A stretch of DNA of 64,000 nucleotides from Methanocaldococcus sp. (GCF_024490875.1 NZ_JACCLX010000006.1:20071-84070), one strand, 5' to 3'. Positions 9,157-18,890 are shown, counted from the first letter of the stretch. Numbers and translations: made by a program. The notes: generated by a model not told the origin, from the letters alone.

Positions 9157-10628
9157 TTGAAAATGAGAGAGCAGTGGGGTTCAAGAATAGGTTTTATACT
9201 TGCAGCAGTTGGTTCAGCAATAGGTTTAGGGAATATTTGGAGATTTGGTTATATGGTTTATAATAATGGAGGAGGAGCATTTTTAATTCCATATTTTGTG
9301 GCATTGTTCTGTGTAGGTATAACTTTAATGATTTTAGAACTTGCATTAGGACATTATACAAAAGGATCTGCCCCATTAGCATTTAAAAAATATACAATAA
9401 GTGTGAATGGGTAGGATGGTTTGAAGTTCTTGGAGGATTTGTTATTACAACATATTACATTGTTATAATTGCATGGTGTTTATACTATCTTGTAGAGATT
9501 ATATTGTTTGGTTTGCCAAGTAATCCAAAAACATTCTTTTTTAATGAAGTTCTTAATCTTTCAAGTGGTGTTGGAGAAATTGGCAGTTTTGTTTGGGGAA
9601 TTTTATTATCTGTTATAGTAATTTGGGTAATAAACTTTTTAATAGTTGGATGTGGAGTTAAAAAAGGTCTTGAAAAGGCAAATAAAATATTTATTCCATT
9701 GTTGTTTTTACTTATAATTATTTTAGTTATTAGAGGAATAACTTTACCTGGTGGCTTGGAAGGAATAACTTGGTATTTAACTCCAAACTTTGCAGTATTA
9801 AAAGATCCTAAAATCTGGTTAGATGCATTTTCACAGATATTCTTTACTTTAAGTTTAGGATTTGGAATAATGATAGCATATGCAAGTTATCTTCCTAAAA
9901 AAACAGATATAACAACAAGTGCATTTACAATTGCGTTATTAAACTGTGGATTCTCTTTCTTGGCAGGATTTGCTGTCTTTGGAACTCTCGGATACATGGC
10001 GTTAAAAAGTGGAGTTCCATTGAATGAGGTAGTATCTCCAGGTATTGCATTAGCATTTGTAACATTTCCAAAGGCAATATCTTTAATACCAGTAGGTAGT
10101 ATTATATTAGGAATAATATTCTTCTTAGCTTTGATTATTGCTGGTATTTCATCATCAGTATCGTTAGTTGAAGCGATAGTTTCTGCAATAATGGATAAAT
10201 TTGATATTAGTAGAAGAAAAGCGTTATCTATAGTTACTTTGTTAGGACTACTTGGAAGCTCTATATATGTAACAAATGCTGGATTATATTGGATTGATAT
10301 GATAGATCATTTTGCCTCTGGATATTTATTACCAATCGCTGGAATTTTAGAGGCAATTATTGTATTTTGGTTGTTTGGAGGTGATAAAATAATAGAATAT
10401 GTTAATAAACTATCAGAGATAAAAATAGGTTATTGGTGGAAATATCTTACAGGTGTATTTTCTCCATTAGTTTTATCAAGTTTAATAGTGTTAGATATAT
10501 ATAGTCTAATGCATAAACCTTATGGAGGATACTCTTGGAATTACTTAGGAATAGCGATGTTAGTAATTCCATTAGTATTTGGGGTATCGTTTGTATTATC
10601 TAAGATACCTTGGAAAAATGAACGTTAA
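9157..10628 (+). pseudogene. Sodium:neurotransmitter symporter (NSS) family transporter, frameshifted
   Basis: NSS proteins (LeuT type) import amino acids with Na+. The first 85 codons give WGSRIGFILAAVGSAIGLGNIWRFG (seen as AVGSAIGLGNIWRF), the diagnostic TM1, and end at a TAG at 9412. The rest, from about 9408 (WVGWFEVLGGF) to 10628, is in the -1 frame and encodes the remaining helices. The switch must occur in or just after the six-A run at 9385-9390; one more A would restore a single frame of about 490 codons. So this is a one-base deletion, a slippage site or a sequence error. Start TTG 9157 or ATG 9163, both after GGTGAT. A MetS-like subunit gene follows 24 bases later. Confidence 0.85.
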
Positions 10629-10652
10629 TAAAAATTTATTGTGGGTGAGAAT

Positions 10653-10757
10653 ATGCCAATCTCAGCAATTGTTATGTTTATATTTGGAGCTACAGTATTA
10701 TGGGGAGGTTCAATCTACTTCCTCTGGAAGAGTATAAAGCAAAATGAAGAATTATAA
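10653..10757 (+). CDS. MetS-like small subunit of NSS transporter (34 residues)
   Basis: A short ORF starts at ATG 10653 after GGGTGAGA, 24 bases past the NSS gene. It encodes one hydrophobic helix: it begins MPISAIVMF, continues [10 protein letters not shown] and ends with the charged tail KSIKQNEEL. Length, single helix, the central WGG motif and position right behind an NSS transporter match the MetS family, small subunits described for the bacterial methionine/alanine importer MetPS. This would support the transporter being, or recently having been, functional. The stop overlaps the convergent minus-strand gene by 6 bases. The gene is short enough to be missed by automatic calling. Confidence 0.75.
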   Translation: MPISAIVMFIFGATVLWGGSIYFLWKSIKQNEEL

Positions 10758-11645
10758 TATTGAATTTATTTCCTCAGAAGCATCTGTTGGCTCTTTAAAT
10801 CCTCTATAAACCTCTTTAACTACTTTCCTTATAAATTTAATTTTATTTTCTTTGATTTTACAACTTTGAATGCATAGAGGACAGTAATTTAAATAGAATT
10901 TATCTTTTTTCATCTTCATTGGAAAGAGTTCAAAAAAGTTTATAATTATACCATTAGAATATTTGAATATATTACAATTCAAGCAAGATGTAAAAATATA
11001 CCCCTTTAAATTACTTTCAATTATTCTATTCTTTAAAAATCCACATGGAAATTTGGTTATAAGAGATTTGATTTCTTCTTTTGTTAAATCTAAATTTAAA
11101 ATTTCATAATTGACATTTTTTTGTTTTAAAAAATTTAATATTTTCTCCTTAGATTTATTAGGTACTAAGGCAGGAAAATCGTAAATTACTACTTTAACAT
11201 TAAAAATAGTATTTAAAATATTAAGAGAATATAAATCATACTGACAGTGAATTAAGCATATTATATCTTTCTTATTTTTGGGGATTTCATCGTATAGAAA
11301 ATATTTACAAATATCTTGAATTATTTCATTATCTCTAAATAAAGATTTTATTAATTTTACTCTTTCTTTAAACAATATATAGTCAGTAATATCCTCAACT
11401 TTTATAATTTCAAATTCTTTTAACTCTTCTTTTAGTTTTCCTACAACCCATCCTCCTGGCCCTATAATAGTAGATTTGTCAGTTCTATTTTTTGTATATA
11501 TTGTTAAAATATTACCATTAATTTTTATATCAACTATGTCAAAAAAAGTTTTATTTAAACCTAAATTTTCTCTAATTTTTGAAACTTTTTCTTTAATTTC
11601 ATTAATTATTTGTATTTTTGATAGCGATAATTGTCTGTCCTGCAT
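10752..11645 (-). CDS. KH-domain protein with degenerate PP-loop-like and Cys-rich C-terminus, function unknown
   Basis: I do not recognise a named family. Residues about 20-85 look like a KH RNA-binding fold with the loop [16 protein letters not shown]. From about residue 125 an alternating beta/alpha region follows ([18 protein letters not shown], then [10 protein letters not shown]). This resembles a PP-loop ATPase in which the SGGxDS motif has been lost. The C-terminus has cysteines in CGFLK, CLNCNIF and CPLCIQSC, suggesting a metal or Fe-S site as in tRNA thiolation enzymes. The ATG overlaps the upstream decarboxylase gene by 44 bases on the same strand, so translation is probably coupled. 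A role in RNA modification is only a guess. Confidence 0.6.
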   Translation of the reverse strand: MQDRQLSLSKIQIINEIKEKVSKIRENLGLNKTFFDIVDIKINGNILTIYTKNRTDKSTIIGPGGWVVGKLKEELKEFEIIKVEDITDYILFKERVKLIKSLFRDNEIIQDICKYFLYDEIPKNKKDIICLIHCQYDLYSLNILNTIFNVKVVIYDFPALVPNKSKEKILNFLKQKNVNYEILNLDLTKEEIKSLITKFPCGFLKNRIIESNLKGYIFTSCLNCNIFKYSNGIIINFFELFPMKMKKDKFYLNYCPLCIQSCKIKENKIKFIRKVVKEVYRGFKEPTDASEEINSIL

Positions 11646-12222
11646 AAACTTTCTCTCCTACTTTAACTTTTATAGAATAATCAGTAGGGACTATTAAAGC
11701 AGTTTGAGAACCTAGTTTTATTCTTCCGATTTCTTCTCCTGCATATACATACTCTCCTTCTTTAATATTTAATATACATCTTCTTGCTATAAATCCTGAA
11801 ATTTGTACCACACCTATATAGTCAGAGCCATTTCTTATAATAACGATATTTCTCTCATTAACTTTTTCAACACCTTTTAAAAATGCTGGATAAAAACTAC
11901 CATCTATATGTTTTATATATACAACTTTTCCACTTATTGGAGCTCTATTTACATGCACATCCAAAGGGGACATAAATATTCCAACAACATAACAACCCTT
12001 AGGAAAGTATTTTGAAACATTTAAAACATAACAATTACCATCTTTAAAAACTTCAGCATAGCCATTTTTATAGTATTTTATATACTCTACAGTTCCATCT
12101 GCTGGAGATATTATAATATTATTACCTTTAGTTATCTCTCTATATGGGTCTCTATTAAAATATATGGTAAATAACAGTAGAGAACATATTGTAATAGCAA
12201 AGAATTTTTTATACTTCTTCAT
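11602..12222 (-). CDS. asd: Archaetidylserine decarboxylase (phosphatidylserine decarboxylase family, pyruvoyl enzyme)
   Basis: This enzyme converts archaetidylserine to archaetidylethanolamine in ether-lipid synthesis. The protein has an N-terminal membrane anchor (about residues 8-23), then [10 protein letters not shown] and the [12 protein letters not shown] segment typical of PSD family members, and ends with [11 protein letters not shown]. Self-cleavage between Gly and Ser of the LGS motif would generate the pyruvoyl group. The 206-residue length fits the short archaeal/Psd-B form. ATG follows GGTGAATATAC. The gene is downstream of the OB-fold gene by 13 bases and overlaps the KH-domain gene by 44 bases, so the three probably form one operon. 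Confidence 0.85.
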   Translation of the reverse strand: MKKYKKFFAITICSLLLFTIYFNRDPYREITKGNNIIISPADGTVEYIKYYKNGYAEVFKDGNCYVLNVSKYFPKGCYVVGIFMSPLDVHVNRAPISGKVVYIKHIDGSFYPAFLKGVEKVNERNIVIIRNGSDYIGVVQISGFIARRCILNIKEGEYVYAGEEIGRIKLGSQTALIVPTDYSIKVKVGEKVYAGQTIIAIKNTNN

Positions 12223-12235
12223 GTATATTCACCAT

Positions 12236-12856
12236 TTATTTAGATGTGTTCTCATGAGATTCACACCACTTGCATTTCTCGTAGCCTAATGCTTTGGCAT
12301 CTTCTTCAGAATAAAAATATATAATATTACTTTCTTTTAATCTTTTTCCGTAAGGACAGTTATTTAAAGTGTGATACTTTTTACCATACTTTGAAGCATA
12401 TATATTTGTAGGTATTGGAGATAAATAAATATCTCTATTGTAATTTCTCTTTTCAATTAGTTTAAAGTTATGAATATCATTTAATATTATTTCATACTTT
12501 CCATTATATACGGTAACCTTTCCCTTCACTTCTACATAATCCCCTTCCTTTATCATTGGAGTATAACTCAACATATAATTTAATAATTGTTCTCTTGTTT
12601 TGCCAAAAGATACTATATCTAAGTTTCCAGTTCCATCATTTATTACAATTCTTGAAATATTAATTACATGTCTATACTTATCTCTTTTAACATCTATTTC
12701 TTGAATATATCCCTTTATAATTACATAGTCTCCTTCTTTAATATTACATATTTTACTTTCTTTTGGTTGAATTGGATTTAAAAATAGATATATTGTAGAT
12801 AGAATTATAAAACACGTTAAAGTAAAAAGAATAATATTTTTTTGATTTAGTTTCAT
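12236..12856 (-). CDS. Membrane-anchored OB-fold protein with C-terminal Ada-like metal-binding motif
   Basis: The function is unknown. A single N-terminal transmembrane segment (about residues 8-27) is followed by an OB-fold-like domain: CNIKEGDYVIIKGYI, INDGTGNLDIVSF and IKEGDYVEVKGKVTVYNGKYEI are typical strands of nucleic-acid or sugar-binding OB folds. The last 45 residues, from KYHTLNNCPYGKRL to YEKCKWC, match the small Ada/competence-type metal-binding motif (H, C, C, C) found at the end of secreted nucleases and lipoproteins. The domain would face the cell exterior. The start ATG follows GAGGTGTTCAA. It probably leads the operon with the decarboxylase. Confidence 0.65.
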   Translation of the reverse strand: MKLNQKNIILFTLTCFIILSTIYLFLNPIQPKESKICNIKEGDYVIIKGYIQEIDVKRDKYRHVINISRIVINDGTGNLDIVSFGKTREQLLNYMLSYTPMIKEGDYVEVKGKVTVYNGKYEIILNDIHNFKLIEKRNYNRDIYLSPIPTNIYASKYGKKYHTLNNCPYGKRLKESNIIYFYSEEDAKALGYEKCKWCESHENTSK

Positions 12857-12981
12857 TTGAACACCTCAAATATTCATACCTATACTTTTATAGTTTCATT
12901 ATATATAGTTTCTTACAATATTTACCAATTAATTTAAATATACAAATATACCTTATAAACAAAAAGAAAAAGTTAAAGGAT

Positions 12982-14673
12982 TTAGAGGTTTTTAATTAAG
13001 TATAATGCTGCTTCTCTTGTAGCCTCTCTGTTACCTCCAGCAACTACAACAACATCGTGTCCGTTTGCTACACCTTTGACAATTTCGATAACTGGTCCTG
13101 ATGTGTTGTTAATTGGAACTGGTAATTTACCCATATCTTGGAGTTCTTTTGTTAATTTGTTTGCAACTGGTCCTCCAACTAATACTAAGTTTTTATCTGC
13201 TGAATCTAAGCTAACTTCGGTATCTAATTTTGCAATTGGTGCTGTTATTGGAACTACTTGTTCTGCTGTAGCTTCAATTTTCTTTAATGTGATATCTGCA
13301 TTTAATACACTAACTGTTTGTCCTAAATCTACTGTTGTATCTTTTGTTACATCTGAATAGACATATATTTTGTATGTTCCTGATTTTGAATCTACAACAT
13401 CATCTACTTTTAATTTAAAGTAATCATCTACTGCTGAGAAAGTATCTCCTTTTGAGCTTAATTTATTGTCATCATTTGTAGGATCTGTATCATCCACTAA
13501 TGCAATACCACAGATTAAGTTATTATCAACTTCACCTTCTCCTTTTATTTTTACTCCACTATCTGTAATATCTGTATCTTTAGATATTTCTATTTGATCA
13601 GTAGTAGGATCTTCAACTACTGCATATATTTTGTAATCTCCTTCGTACTTGTCTCCTAAGTGTAATCTCTTTATGTCATTTACTAAGTATACATCAGCAT
13701 ATCCTGTAGTTGCAGCAACATTCTTATATGCATTTACTACTATTACACCTACAGGACCGCTTACTAATACTAGTGGATTTGTTGTATTTGCATAGTCAAA
13801 TTTCTCTGCTACTACTTTACCATCTTTTAATATTTGAACATCTACTTTTGATGGAGCTCCTGAAGTAGTCGCTTCTAAAACTGCTTTTATTTTAGCTTCA
13901 TATCCATTTCCTAAATCATAAGTTTCTCCTTCACTTAATACTCCATTATATACACACTTACCTATTATTAAGTCATCATTGTCAGCATCAGCTTTAACAA
14001 ACATATACTGTTGTCCTAAGAATGGTATTAATACTCCAGGAGCTAAATATGTATTACTTGTATCTAATTTCCCATCAGCAGTTACTATTGATGCATAACC
14101 AACTAAATCTATACCAATTTCATGTGATTCATTTTTCATTGCAAAGAATCCAATTTCGATACCATCATCATCATTTACTGAATAAATATTTTTTGGATCT
14201 ACGTCATCAATTTTCATTAATGTTGTTAATGTTTTAGTAGTAATTGGACCTCCTTTATAATATTCGTCTCCTCCAAATATTATTCCATTATCTAATGGAT
14301 AATCTCCATCATCAGGAGTTACAACATAGGTATAGTTATCATATTCAGATGTATTATATTCTACTTTACTTGCATCTGCTGAAACATGAACATTCAATTC
14401 TGCACAACCTTCATTAACAGTTCCTTCTTTGTAGCACATTGAACCTATTTTTGCAGCGATGTCTGCTGCTGAAACTACATCCATTGTTGATGGAGCGTTA
14501 GCACCAACTACAACATAACAGTTTGGCTGACCATCTTTAACTAATATATCTTTTATATCTGATAAACTTCCACTAACAACTGTTACTTCTGCAGCTACTC
14601 CACTTGCTAATGCAGTAGCTACCATTGCTCCTCCAATAGCAATTGCACCAATTTTCTTTAAACTCATTGCCAT
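12982..14673 (-). CDS. slp: S-layer protein
   Basis: This is the main cell-wall protein, forming the surface lattice. It begins MAMSLKKIGAIAIGGAMVATALASG, as I remember for the M. jannaschii S-layer protein, with a signal peptide that likely ends at GVAA before EVTVVSG. The 563-residue protein is rich in Asp, Thr and Val. It has short PVGVIVVNA / GGPVANKL repeats typical of methanogen S-layer domains and ends with VVVVAGGNREATREAALYLIKNL. Several N-x-S/T sequons (for example NTSEY, NYTYV, NESHE) are possible AglB targets. The ribosome binding site AAGGTGAT stands 5 bases before the ATG. It has its own strong-looking promoter and probably forms a single-gene unit. Confidence 0.93.
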   Translation of the reverse strand: MAMSLKKIGAIAIGGAMVATALASGVAAEVTVVSGSLSDIKDILVKDGQPNCYVVVGANAPSTMDVVSAADIAAKIGSMCYKEGTVNEGCAELNVHVSADASKVEYNTSEYDNYTYVVTPDDGDYPLDNGIIFGGDEYYKGGPITTKTLTTLMKIDDVDPKNIYSVNDDDGIEIGFFAMKNESHEIGIDLVGYASIVTADGKLDTSNTYLAPGVLIPFLGQQYMFVKADADNDDLIIGKCVYNGVLSEGETYDLGNGYEAKIKAVLEATTSGAPSKVDVQILKDGKVVAEKFDYANTTNPLVLVSGPVGVIVVNAYKNVAATTGYADVYLVNDIKRLHLGDKYEGDYKIYAVVEDPTTDQIEISKDTDITDSGVKIKGEGEVDNNLICGIALVDDTDPTNDDNKLSSKGDTFSAVDDYFKLKVDDVVDSKSGTYKIYVYSDVTKDTTVDLGQTVSVLNADITLKKIEATAEQVVPITAPIAKLDTEVSLDSADKNLVLVGGPVANKLTKELQDMGKLPVPINNTSGPVIEIVKGVANGHDVVVVAGGNREATREAALYLIKNL

Positions 14674-14735
14674 ATCTTATCACCTTAATTTTTTATAGTT
14701 GTTTTACTTTACGGGATATAACTTAGATAACCTAC

Positions 14736-14743
14736 TATATATA
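14736..14743 (-). promoter_or_regulatory. TATA box of the S-layer gene promoter
   Basis: On the minus strand the sequence is a perfect TATATATA with purines (AAGG) upstream as possible BRE. A start about 25 bases downstream would give a leader of about 40 bases carrying AAGGTGAT. This is the only match to the archaeal box A of this quality in the 300-base gap between the divergent slp and cooC-like genes. Confidence 0.65.
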
Positions 14744-14753
14744 CCTTACGATA

Positions 14754-14778
14754 TGAAACGGTTGTAACGATTGTTTCA
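14754..14778 (-). promoter_or_regulatory. Imperfect palindrome upstream of the S-layer promoter
   Basis: The half-sites TGAAAC (14754-14759) and GTTTCA (14773-14778) are perfect inverted copies, and several inner bases also match. It lies about 10 bases upstream of the TATA box, where archaeal activators bind. It is the most GC-rich part of this gap. It could be an operator for slp; the rest of the gap (14779-14971) is AT-rich, with no gene seen. Confidence 0.4.
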
Positions 14779-14980
14779 GACTTTATATCTCAATTGTATC
14801 TTTCCAATTTTGAAAATCTTAAATTACATATCGAATTTACTAAAATAAGAAAGTTATAAACATTTATAACTTTTCAAAAAGAATAAAAATTTATATAGCC
14901 AAGTGTAAATATTTAATAAAAATTTATAAAAAAACTTGTAAGAAATAGTTTTAAAAACCGATGATAAATTTGTGATAAAA

Positions 14981-15754
14981 ATGAAGATAGCAATAACTGG
15001 AAAAGGAGGAGTAGGGAAAACATTTATATCTTCAACTTTAATGAGATTATTTGAAAAAAAAGGTTTTAAAGTTATTGGAGTTGATTGTGACCCTAATCCT
15101 ACATTAGCATTATCTTTTGGAATTGAAGATAACATTATACCATTATCAAAAAGGCATGATATAATAGAGGAAAAGACTGGAGCAAAGCCTGGAACTTATG
15201 GAAGTATTTTTAAATTAAATCCAAAAGTTGATGACTTAATCGATAAAGTTGGATATAAGATAGGGAATATAACTATATTGGTTATGGGAACTATAGAAGA
15301 GGGAGGAGAGGGCTGTGTTTGTCCTGCATCTGTTTTGTTGAGAAGGTTACTTAGGCATTTAATAGTAAAAAGGGATGAAGTAGTTATCTTAGATATGGAA
15401 GCAGGAATAGAGCATTTTGGAAGAAAAACAATAGATAGTGTTGATTTAATGCTAATTGTTATAGAACCAACTAAAAAGTCATTAATAACTGCTAAAAGAA
15501 TGAAAAAATTGGCTAATGATTTAGGAATAAAAAATATTAAAGTTATTGTCAATAAGGTTAGAGATGAAAATAAAGAATTATTAAAAAATATTGTTGAGAA
15601 AGAACTTGGTTTAAAGATTTTAGGATTTGTTCCTTATGATGAAAAAGTTATTGAAAGTGAATTTTTAGGAAAACCTGTTAATTTAGAGTCAACGGCTGTA
15701 AAAGAAATTGAGAAAATATTTAATCGTATTTTAGAGTTAAAGAAAAATATTTAA
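14981..15754 (+). CDS. cooC: CooC-like MinD-family ATPase
   Basis: CooC-type ATPases help to load nickel into CO dehydrogenase. The deviant Walker A GKGGVGKTF is at residues 8-16, DCDPNPTLALSFG follows (switch I region), then GEGCVCPASVLLRRLL with the CxC motif characteristic of CooC, DMEAGIEHFGR (Walker B region) and NKVRDE. ATG 14981 follows GTGAT with 4 bases spacing; an in-frame GTG at 14972 is part of that site. The length is 257 residues. It is divergent from slp and convergent with moaA. The window carries the CdhDE corrinoid subunits of the same enzyme complex but not the CODH subunit. Confidence 0.85.
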   Translation: MKIAITGKGGVGKTFISSTLMRLFEKKGFKVIGVDCDPNPTLALSFGIEDNIIPLSKRHDIIEEKTGAKPGTYGSIFKLNPKVDDLIDKVGYKIGNITILVMGTIEEGGEGCVCPASVLLRRLLRHLIVKRDEVVILDMEAGIEHFGRKTIDSVDLMLIVIEPTKKSLITAKRMKKLANDLGIKNIKVIVNKVRDENKELLKNIVEKELGLKILGFVPYDEKVIESEFLGKPVNLESTAVKEIEKIFNRILELKKNI

Positions 15755-15757
15755 CTT

Positions 15758-16678
15758 TTATTTTAATTTATTTAATTTATTGAATTTAAAATAGGGCTCT
15801 CTTCTATTTATGCACTCAATAAAATATGGTTCTAAATTTTCTCCATTTCTTAAAGGAGTTAGAATATCAACTAAATTATCATCTCTCAATAGGCATGGCT
15901 TTAAGTAGCCATCGTGGGTTAATCTAATTCTTGTACAATGCATACAAAATTCACTGTTATCCATGGGTCTTACGAACTCTATTTCCAAATTATCTACAAT
16001 GTATTTTTTCCTATTATGCATAAATTTCCTTGCTATAACCTTGTCAGATTTTTCTTTAATTTCATTTTCTATTGTAGAAATGTCATAGTAATATTTTTTA
16101 AGTTCTTTATTTAAAGGAATAAATTCAATAACTTGCAAAATAGCCCCTACATCCCTACAAAATTCCATTATATTAGGTAAATCTTTAATGTTTATAGTCA
16201 TTGCTAAAAAATTAACTTTTAGTGGTGTTAATCCAACATTTATTGCTTTTTTTATCCCATTTATAACTTTTTCTACATTACCAAACTTAGTAATTTCTTT
16301 ATATAATTTTGGATTTAAAGTATCTAAACTCACATTAACTCTATTTAATCCAGCATCTTTAAGTTTTTCAGCATATTTTTTTAAGAAAATTCCATTAGTC
16401 GTTAAAGAAATCTCTTTTATTTTTTTATCCTTTACATTTTCAATAATTTCGCAAATGTCATTTCTTATTAAAGGCTCTCCCCCAGAAATTTTAACTTTTC
16501 TAACTCCAAATTTTGTTGAAGTTTTTACTATAACTCCAAACTCTTCTGGTTTTATATATCTATTATAATTGCCTTCTAAATTATGCCCCTCTCTATGACA
16601 GTAAAAGCATTTTAAATTACACTTATTAGTAACTGAAATCCTAAAAGATCTTATTTCTCTACCATATCTGTCTTTCAT
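15758..16678 (-). CDS. moaA: GTP 3',8-cyclase MoaA
   Basis: MoaA is a radical-SAM enzyme for the first step of molybdopterin (and tungstopterin) synthesis. The radical-SAM cluster CNLKCFYC is at residues 20-27, GGEP near 65, and the C-terminal second [4Fe-4S] site is seen as CMHCTRIRLTHDGYLKPC, which binds GTP. The 306-residue length is standard for archaea. It ends 3 bases from the convergent cooC-like gene. The cofactor is needed for formylmethanofuran and formate dehydrogenases in this type of organism. The GTG/ATG region is preceded by AGTTATG without a strong ribosome binding site, so the leader may be short. Confidence 0.93.
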   Translation of the reverse strand: MKDRYGREIRSFRISVTNKCNLKCFYCHREGHNLEGNYNRYIKPEEFGVIVKTSTKFGVRKVKISGGEPLIRNDICEIIENVKDKKIKEISLTTNGIFLKKYAEKLKDAGLNRVNVSLDTLNPKLYKEITKFGNVEKVINGIKKAINVGLTPLKVNFLAMTINIKDLPNIMEFCRDVGAILQVIEFIPLNKELKKYYYDISTIENEIKEKSDKVIARKFMHNRKKYIVDNLEIEFVRPMDNSEFCMHCTRIRLTHDGYLKPCLLRDDNLVDILTPLRNGENLEPYFIECINRREPYFKFNKLNKLK

Positions 16679-16826
16679 AACTATCCACTATATTGATATA
16701 ACTAAAATTATAAAATTAAACTGAACAAAAATGAAAAATTAAAATTGAGAGATAATATTAATTATAAAAATTTAATCTATAAAAAGCTACCGTAACTATT
16801 TTAAATTAAACTAAATATTTAGAATA

Positions 16827-17528
16827 TTAATTACTCACTTTTTTTTCTTTATTTTCCTTTTTTCTTTCAAAAGTTTCAATAAAAATAACTTTATCTACAT
16901 CTTCTAATCTCTTTAATATCTCATTTGCTATAGCCATTTTAAATCTTTCAATGTTTGGAATGAAAGGAGCAAATTCTGGTAATTCTATTTTAACAGTCTC
17001 ATTATCAATAGTAACATTTACATCAGTTATTTTAGGAACATACATCTTTACAATTTCCTTCACTATATCTTCTTTATTTTCTATAACTTCCTCAATTTTT
17101 ATTCTATACTTTACCTCTTTTCCTGCCAATTCATGATTAAAATCTACTAAAACTCTTCCACTATTTACACTAACAATTTTTCCGGGTATGTTATCTATAT
17201 ATACTGTTAAACCTTTTATTGGCTGAATTCCTCTTTTCTTAAATTCAGATATAGAAACTAATTTTATTTTTGATGGATCTCTCTTACCAAATGCTTTTTC
17301 TGGGGATAAAACAACTTCCCTTTCTTCACCTACATCCATTTCTAATATTACTTCATCTAATCCTGGGAGTATCTGTCCTTCACCAGCAAAAATAGCAACA
17401 GGTCCATAAACTACTGCGGGATTATAAATTCCCTCTTTTTTGGCCAATTCCTCATTAGTAGTGTCAAATAATTTCCCTTCAACATATCCATCATAACTAA
17501 CCTTAACTAATTTTCCTTTTTCTACCAT
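16827..17528 (-). CDS. FKBP-type peptidyl-prolyl isomerase, long archaeal (26 kDa) type
   Basis: This is a cytosolic prolyl isomerase and chaperone. The N-terminal FKBP core has [41 protein letters not shown] and an inserted 'flap' domain ([25 protein letters not shown]), followed by about 75 C-terminal residues found in the long archaeal FKBPs. The length of 233 residues fits. The start ATG is preceded by AAAGGTGAAATAA. It stands alone, divergent from the NfeD/stomatin pair. Confidence 0.92.
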   Translation of the reverse strand: MVEKGKLVKVSYDGYVEGKLFDTTNEELAKKEGIYNPAVVYGPVAIFAGEGQILPGLDEVILEMDVGEEREVVLSPEKAFGKRDPSKIKLVSISEFKKRGIQPIKGLTVYIDNIPGKIVSVNSGRVLVDFNHELAGKEVKYRIKIEEVIENKEDIVKEIVKMYVPKITDVNVTIDNETVKIELPEFAPFIPNIERFKMAIANEILKRLEDVDKVIFIETFERKKENKEKKVSN

Positions 17529-17648
17529 TTATTTCACCTTTTAGTTAGTTAAAAGGTTTTCATATTTTTAATATAAGGTATATATAAATATAACGACAAA
17601 GTATAAAAAATTTTAAATATAATAAAATATTAACATATGTGATGATCT

Positions 17649-18065
17649 ATGGAGGACTTAGGATATTTTTTCATACTTGTAGGTGTTATTATAATGGCAT
17701 TAGAGACTGTAACTCCTGGATTATATCTTCCTGCATTAGGAATAGCATTATTAATATATGGAGTAGTATTGCTAATACTTCCTCAGTATGCATTTATTTC
17801 AGCAATAATTTCTGGAATTATAACAATTATATTATTAAATAGATTCGTTTATGGCGTAGGAAAAGATGTAAAAATTGGGGCTGAAAGATTTATAGGAAAA
17901 ATTGGAAGAGCAGTTAAAGATTTTGATGAAAATGGATATGGATGGGTTGAAATAGAAAATCAAAAATGGCTTGCAAAGTCAGAGGATAAAATAAAAAATG
18001 GGGATAAAGTTGAAATTATAGGAGTTGAGGGAGTCTCCCTAATCGTTAAAAAAGTGAAAAGGTAG
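17649..18065 (+). CDS. NfeD-like membrane protein
   Basis: Three to four hydrophobic helices occupy residues 5-75, followed by a small OB-fold domain (IGKIGRAVKDFDENGYGWVEIENQKW to VSLIVKKVKR), the usual layout of short NfeD proteins. Such proteins partner with stomatin/flotillin homologues, and the stomatin gene starts 6 bases after this stop, so both are certainly co-transcribed. They are thought to organise membrane domains or membrane-protein quality control. The ATG follows GTGATGATCT. Confidence 0.88.
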   Translation: MEDLGYFFILVGVIIMALETVTPGLYLPALGIALLIYGVVLLILPQYAFISAIISGIITIILLNRFVYGVGKDVKIGAERFIGKIGRAVKDFDENGYGWVEIENQKWLAKSEDKIKNGDKVEIIGVEGVSLIVKKVKR

Positions 18066-18071
18066 ATTATT

Positions 18072-18890
18072 ATGGTGTTTTGGTTTTGGTTAATATTAGG
18101 ACTTATACTATTATTTATAATTATCAAATCAATAATTATTGTAAATCAGTATGAAGGGGGATTAATTTTTAGATTAGGTAGGGTTATTGGAAAACTAAAA
18201 CCTGGAATTAATATTGTAATTCCATTCCTAGATGTGCCTGTTAAAATTGATATGAGAACTATGGTTATCGATATACCACCTCAAGAGATGATTACAAAGG
18301 ATAACGCCGTTGTAAAAGTAGATGCAGTCGTTTATTATAGAGTTATAGATGTAGAAAGAGCAATCTTAGAAGTGGAAGATTATGAATATGCAATAATAAA
18401 TTTAGCACAAACTACATTAAGGGCTATAATTGGCAGTATGGAATTAGATGAAGTATTAAATAAAAGAGAGTATATAAACTCCAAGTTATTAGAAATTTTA
18501 GATAGAGAAACTGATCCATGGGGAGTAAAAATTGAAAAAGTTGAAGTTAAAGAAATAGATCCTCCAGAAGATATTAAAAATGCCATGGCTCAGCAAATGA
18601 AGGCAGAAAGACTAAAAAGAGCGGCTATATTAGAGGCAGAAGGAGAAAAGCAAAGTAGAATATTAAAAGCTGAGGGTATTGCCGAAAGTTTAAGAATTGA
18701 GGCAGAAGGGCAAGCTAAAGCAATACAAATAGTTGCTGAAGCCGCAAGAAATTACTTTAAAGATGAGGCTCAACTTTACAAATCTTTGGAAGTTGCCAAC
18801 AATGTATTAAAAGATAACACTAAATATGTTATATCTGAAAATATTCTAAATATTGTTAAAAATTTCATTAAGAATGAAAAAAATAAATAG
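18072..18890 (+). CDS. Stomatin/prohibitin (SPFH/Band 7) family protein
   Basis: One N-terminal membrane helix (residues 3-24) is followed by the SPFH domain: [22 protein letters not shown], the segment with [18 protein letters not shown], and [10 protein letters not shown] long coiled coil rich in Ala and Glu follows ([19 protein letters not shown]). These proteins oligomerise at the membrane. The 272-residue length is normal. The downstream aRF1 gene has its own promoter region about 100 bases later. Confidence 0.93.
   Translation: MVFWFWLILGLILLFIIIKSIIIVNQYEGGLIFRLGRVIGKLKPGINIVIPFLDVPVKIDMRTMVIDIPPQEMITKDNAVVKVDAVVYYRVIDVERAILEVEDYEYAIINLAQTTLRAIIGSMELDEVLNKREYINSKLLEILDRETDPWGVKIEKVEVKEIDPPEDIKNAMAQQMKAERLKRAAILEAEGEKQSRILKAEGIAESLRIEAEGQAKAIQIVAEAARNYFKDEAQLYKSLEVANNVLKDNTKYVISENILNIVKNFIKNEKNK

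Noticed and set aside
9412..9414. UAG in the NSS gene as pyrrolysine codon
   Set aside because: Reading through UAG gives a peptide without NSS similarity; the similarity continues in the -1 frame instead, and no pyrrolysine genes are seen.
13076..13360. Open frame on the plus strand inside the S-layer gene
   Set aside because: It is antisense to the conserved C-terminal region of the S-layer protein, with no ribosome binding site; it is a shadow of biased codon use.
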